Below, in pieces: positions 61,516-64,000 of a stretch of DNA of 64,000 nucleotides. The DNA is from a virus, in the IMG/VR virus record IMGVR_UViG_3300012012_001194, positions 1 through 64,000 of that record; one strand, written 5' to 3'. How positions within the stretch are numbered: the first letter of the stretch is position 1; each line of letters starts with the position of its first letter. The notes under the pieces were generated by a model. The model did no database searches. It was not told the origin of the DNA and saw nothing but the letters and a program-made list of their open reading frames with translations. The position numbers were made by a program, and so were the translations under genes.

Positions 61516-61932
61516 CTAGTAGCGTGTTACGCCGGAGATGCCACGATCTCGTTCTCGCTTACGCCTTGTCATCTCAGTCTGTCGCTTAATAATCTCTGTC
61601 AGCCTATCATACTCATTGGTGATCTCCTCTTGAAGGAGGTCGTCCTTAGATGGGATAGGGGGCTTGGTAGCTTGATACAACCCCGGACCTAGCAGCTTAT
61701 TACCAAGATAGTAACTGCCTGCGCCGCCAAGAGCAGCAAGGCCTCCCCCGGTATAACCAAGATCTCTAATAAGGGGCAGCGGGTTAAGGGCGTCAAACCA
61801 AGATTTGCCCTCGGCGCTCTTCTCAGCTAAAGCAAGAGCTTGCTTAACTCTCACATGAATTTGATCAAGGGTAAGCCCGTCCTCAACACACTTGGCCAAA
61901 AAGGCTACCTTAAACATTTGCTTGTCGTTCAT
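61516..61932 (-). CDS. Small protein with Gly-rich membrane-like segment
   Basis: A 138-residue protein. Residues about 55-80 (YTGGGLAALGGAGSYYLGNK) match the Gly-rich hydrophobic pattern of neighbours; the C-terminus is charged and helical (YDRLTEIIKRQTEMTRRKRE). Unrecognised. Confidence 0.55.
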   Translation of the reverse strand: MNDKQMFKVAFLAKCVEDGLTLDQIHVRVKQALALAEKSAEGKSWFDALNPLPLIRDLGYTGGGLAALGGAGSYYLGNKLLGPGLYQATKPPIPSKDDLLQEEITNEYDRLTEIIKRQTEMTRRKRERDRGISGVTRY

Positions 61933-61936
61933 AATG

Positions 61937-62293
61937 TTATCCTAGTATGATACCTGAGTTAGTTACGCTAGCGCCTGTAGACCAGATCCTACGATTATCG
62001 TGTGCTAAGTCTTTTATGACCTTAGCGTCTGTAGGGTCGCCCTGTTCCTTGGCTTCTTGAATGCACAGCATGATGTCTCTAGCCGCTGCAATAATCTGAG
62101 ACTTCTCATCTTGGTGCTGGACTCGGCTGGACTCCTCAAACAAGGCCTTGGCCCTCTTTCTCATGACGCTAATAGGCTCGGACTTGTCAGAGCCGTCTCT
62201 GCCGTCGTGAATACGGATAAGCCCGCCTTCAGCCCAGAATTCTATCTGGTTGTATTTATAAGTCTTCTTAATGCTAATCGAAGGAACATCCAT
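61937..62293 (-). CDS. Small hypothetical protein, first gene after promoter
   Basis: A 118-residue protein starting MDVPSISIKKTYKYNQIEF. N-terminal beta (IEFWAEGGLIRIHDG) then helices. First gene downstream of the candidate promoter at 62319-62347. Unrecognised. Confidence 0.55.
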   Translation of the reverse strand: MDVPSISIKKTYKYNQIEFWAEGGLIRIHDGRDGSDKSEPISVMRKRAKALFEESSRVQHQDEKSQIIAAARDIMLCIQEAKEQGDPTDAKVIKDLAHDNRRIWSTGASVTNSGIILG

Positions 62294-62318
62294 AACCAGC
62301 CCTTTCAGTTAAAACCCA

Positions 62319-62347
62319 ATAATACACTAATTTAAGCAGGCTGTCAC
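62319..62347 (-). promoter_or_regulatory. Sigma70-like promoter upstream of the polymerase gene group
   Basis: Minus strand: -35 GTGACA (62347-62342), 17-base spacer, -10 TATTAT (62324-62319). Each box matches the consensus at five of six positions. It lies in the 59-base space between the 62353 stop and the 62293 start and would transcribe the genes leading to the RNA polymerase. If used by host sigma70, the phage polymerase group can be expressed without the phage polymerase. Confidence 0.6.
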
Positions 62348-62352
62348 TCAGC

Positions 62353-63648
62353 TTATTGGCCAAAGAATCCAGGCACCACTGCCTTAATAGCCCCCGCTAC
62401 AACGCCTGCGCCCTGCAGCGTTCTTTGAGCCTGCGGAGTCAAGCCTACCAAAGCGCCTAAGACTTTGCCACCTAAAGTAGCTTGCACATACCCAGCGCCC
62501 ATACCTAGGCCGACCCTAGCAATGTCCATCGGAGTTATGAAGCCAGTGTTACCCCGCATGTTATTAGCGGCCCCTACTACGCCCATCGTAGCTGCCTGCA
62601 AATACGATGGAGTGAACGGGTCATTTAAAACTAAGCGGTTAAAGGCGTCAACTGGTACCGGCTCTAAACCAAAGATTGATTGATTGTTATTAAAGAAGTC
62701 AGCAGCTTTGCTCATCTCGCTAGAGATACTAGGCTGCAGCTCTGCTAAAGCTTGAGAAGCCTTAATGATTGGAGGCGTAGTATGCGGGTTGCCATAGAGC
62801 ACGTTAGGAGTAGTAAAGGCGTTCCACGCACTAGACTTGCGATCTGGGTTTAGCTTATTATCCCAAGTAGAAGCTCCAAGTACTCCAAGCGCCGCGCCGG
62901 GAGCAGCTCCAAGAGCGCCGCCAAGCATAGCTAAGCGCTTACGCAACTTACCTTTCTCAAATACATTAGGGGCAACGTTCTCAGCTATAGTTCCAGCACC
63001 GTAGCCAAGGCCTGCTGCAAGAGTGCCGCCGGCTACCATCGATGCAAGAGGTGTTGGACCCCCAAAGCGGCTAGCAAAGCTGGAGGGCGTAATCATAGCC
63101 ATTTGAGAGATGGGCCTAAGGATGCTAGATATAGTAGCGCTGGCAGACTTTACTAAAATCCAAGGGTGCTCAAGGTTGGGCCGGCTGACTTTATTAGCCA
63201 CGCCTTGCTTAGTCAAGAAAGTGGAGACGTCTCCACTGGGGACTAACACCTTACCTGAAACTGGGCTGAGCCAAGCGTGCATATTAGGTGAGAGGGCCCT
63301 AGCTATCTTTTCGTAAAGCTTTTTTGATGATGAGATGTAGGTGCTTATAAGCTCGGGCACATGCTGCCACGCTAAATCTTCAGCAATTTTGTTCAGACCT
63401 TCTTGCCTAGAAACAGTGTAAGGGATAATATCCCTAGGTGCGTGGACTTTAAATGCCGTTGGGACGTGCGTTACCCCTACAAACTTCTTATTAAGATCAG
63501 AATCAATGACGAAATCCTCTGGCCTTTCCATGAAGAGCTTCCTCAATATTTTGTTCTTTTCGTGATAGTTACGGTCGTCCGACATCTGCTTCGCTAGAAG
63601 AAGCTGGTGCAGGTCGGCCTTTGGGTTGCGTTCTGTCTCTAGCTGCAT
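62353..63648 (-). CDS. Virion protein with Gly/Ala-rich segments, first gene of the minus block
   Basis: About 431 residues from ATG 63648, which has GGAGG nine bases upstream; an earlier in-frame start at 63750 lacks one. The N-terminal 230 residues are soluble and basic. From residue about 200 on, hydrophobic Gly/Ala-rich stretches occur (MVAGGTLAAGLGYGAGTIAE; LAMLGGALGAAPGAALGVLG; GVVAGAIKAVVPGFFG at the end). The palindrome codes PSGDVST near residue 140. Unrecognised; similar in style to other proteins around the polymerase genes. Confidence 0.58.
   Translation of the reverse strand: MQLETERNPKADLHQLLLAKQMSDDRNYHEKNKILRKLFMERPEDFVIDSDLNKKFVGVTHVPTAFKVHAPRDIIPYTVSRQEGLNKIAEDLAWQHVPELISTYISSSKKLYEKIARALSPNMHAWLSPVSGKVLVPSGDVSTFLTKQGVANKVSRPNLEHPWILVKSASATISSILRPISQMAMITPSSFASRFGGPTPLASMVAGGTLAAGLGYGAGTIAENVAPNVFEKGKLRKRLAMLGGALGAAPGAALGVLGASTWDNKLNPDRKSSAWNAFTTPNVLYGNPHTTPPIIKASQALAELQPSISSEMSKAADFFNNNQSIFGLEPVPVDAFNRLVLNDPFTPSYLQAATMGVVGAANNMRGNTGFITPMDIARVGLGMGAGYVQATLGGKVLGALVGLTPQAQRTLQGAGVVAGAIKAVVPGFFGQ
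63220..63237. repeat. Dispersed palindrome, copy 8
   Basis: AGTGGAGACGTCTCCACT, perfect 18-base palindrome, in the first gene of the minus-strand block, encoding SGDVST. Confidence 0.95.
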
Positions 63649-63720
63649 TACAAAGATCCTCCACCCCGATGGTACCAATTCTTGGCTAATCAAGCCATAG
63701 TTGGATGTCGTTTGGAAGGA

Positions 63721-63747
63721 ATTATGTTTAAGTCTGGAATGTATCAA
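63721..63747 (-). promoter_or_regulatory. Candidate promoter for the minus-strand block
   Basis: Minus strand: TTGATA (63747-63742), 15-base spacer, CATAAT (63726-63721). Both boxes are close to sigma70 consensus but the spacer is short, so support is moderate. It is about 75 bases upstream of the first minus-strand start and partly overlaps the leader of the divergent plus-strand gene. Confidence 0.35.
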
Positions 63748-63768
63748 CACATACGGAGGTCATCACCA

Positions 63769-64000
63769 ATGGTATCGGTTGGATCTAAAAAAGGCGTTGA
63801 GATTAAGAAAGTCAAGAAGCGTAATGGGAGCGTCGATCTATTTGATCCGCATAAGATAGCCTCGGCAGTAGAACGCTGCTTTAAAAACGGACTGCAAAGC
63901 ACAGACGAGGAAGCTCAGGTCGCCGGCGTTAAAGTTTCCAAGGCAGTTGTCAACATTCTCAACAAAAAAACTGAAGAGGAAATAATAGAAGTCGAAGCCC
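63769..64000 (+). CDS. Ribonucleotide reductase large subunit, N-terminal ATP-cone (partial)
   Basis: A plus-strand frame open to the right edge. The visible 77 residues form an ATP-cone domain: IKKVKKRNGSVDLFDPHKIA followed by SAVERCFKNGL and NILNKKTEEEI, the allosteric nucleotide-binding domain at the start of class I and many class II reductase large subunits. I choose ATG 63769 because GGAGGT lies eight bases upstream; an in-frame ATG at 63724 is possible. It would begin a nucleotide-metabolism block. NrdR also has an ATP-cone, but there it follows a zinc ribbon, so it is a poorer fit. Confidence 0.8.
   Translation, partial: MVSVGSKKGVEIKKVKKRNGSVDLFDPHKIASAVERCFKNGLQSTDEEAQVAGVKVSKAVVNILNKKTEEEIIEVEA

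Noticed and set aside
1-64000. tRNA genes, CRISPR arrays, insertion sequences
   Set aside because: No cloverleaf-like sequence, spaced direct repeats or transposase was seen in the short intergenic spaces.

Overview
The window is a piece of the genome of a large tailed bacteriophage with a contractile tail (a myovirus). Positions 1-63648 are one almost continuous block of virion, assembly and transcription genes on the minus strand, read from right to left. The stop and start codons are usually only a few bases apart or overlapping (ATGA, TAATG, GTGA). At 63769 the direction flips and a plus-strand gene begins that looks like the N-terminus of a ribonucleotide reductase large subunit, so the right edge is the boundary between the late structural block and a metabolic or replication block. 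I see no tRNA, CRISPR array, integrase or bacterial housekeeping operon. The host cannot be read from the sequence.

Right part (about 49.0-63.6 kb), transcription module. A 1491-residue protein combines most of an RNA polymerase beta subunit with the N-terminal half of beta', including the DFDGD metal-binding loop. The C-terminal half of beta', with the trigger loop, is a separate 639-residue gene about 4.8 kb downstream. An SNF2-type helicase and several small proteins with Gly/Ala-rich hydrophobic segments lie between or around them. A good sigma70-like promoter sits just upstream of the small genes that lead into the polymerase. A sigma-like factor is encoded far away, inside the baseplate cluster (14.8-15.6 kb).

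Middle part (about 32-49 kb), head and neck. In transcription order there are several large unrecognised virion proteins, a probable prohead protease, an acidic scaffold-like protein, a decoration-like protein, the probable major capsid protein, two small head proteins, a strong terminator, a glycosyltransferase-methyltransferase fusion, an HNH endonuclease and connector or neck proteins.

Left part (1-32 kb), tail. In order: tail sheath, two paralogous tail-tube proteins, a terminator, the baseplate spike, a tail-assembly chaperone pair joined by a predicted -1 frameshift (slippery AAATTTC), an 1818-residue tape measure, hub and wedge proteins (a hub-like protein, gp25-like, J/gp6-like), then an accessory patch with a papain-like protease, small membrane proteins and a subtilisin-like protease, and finally large tail-fibre or receptor-binding-like proteins with poly-serine linkers that run off the left edge.

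The two observations I rate highest are the unusual arrangement of the phage RNA polymerase (beta fused to the N-terminal half of beta', the remainder split off, both zinc clusters lost) and an exact palindrome, core TGGAGACGTCTCCA, found eight times, mostly inside genes. Six successive copies from 25 to 63 kb are spaced about 7-8 kb apart. The palindrome is translated as the same short linker peptide in unrelated proteins, so it looks like a DNA site selected for itself. Portal and terminase genes were not recognised in this window.
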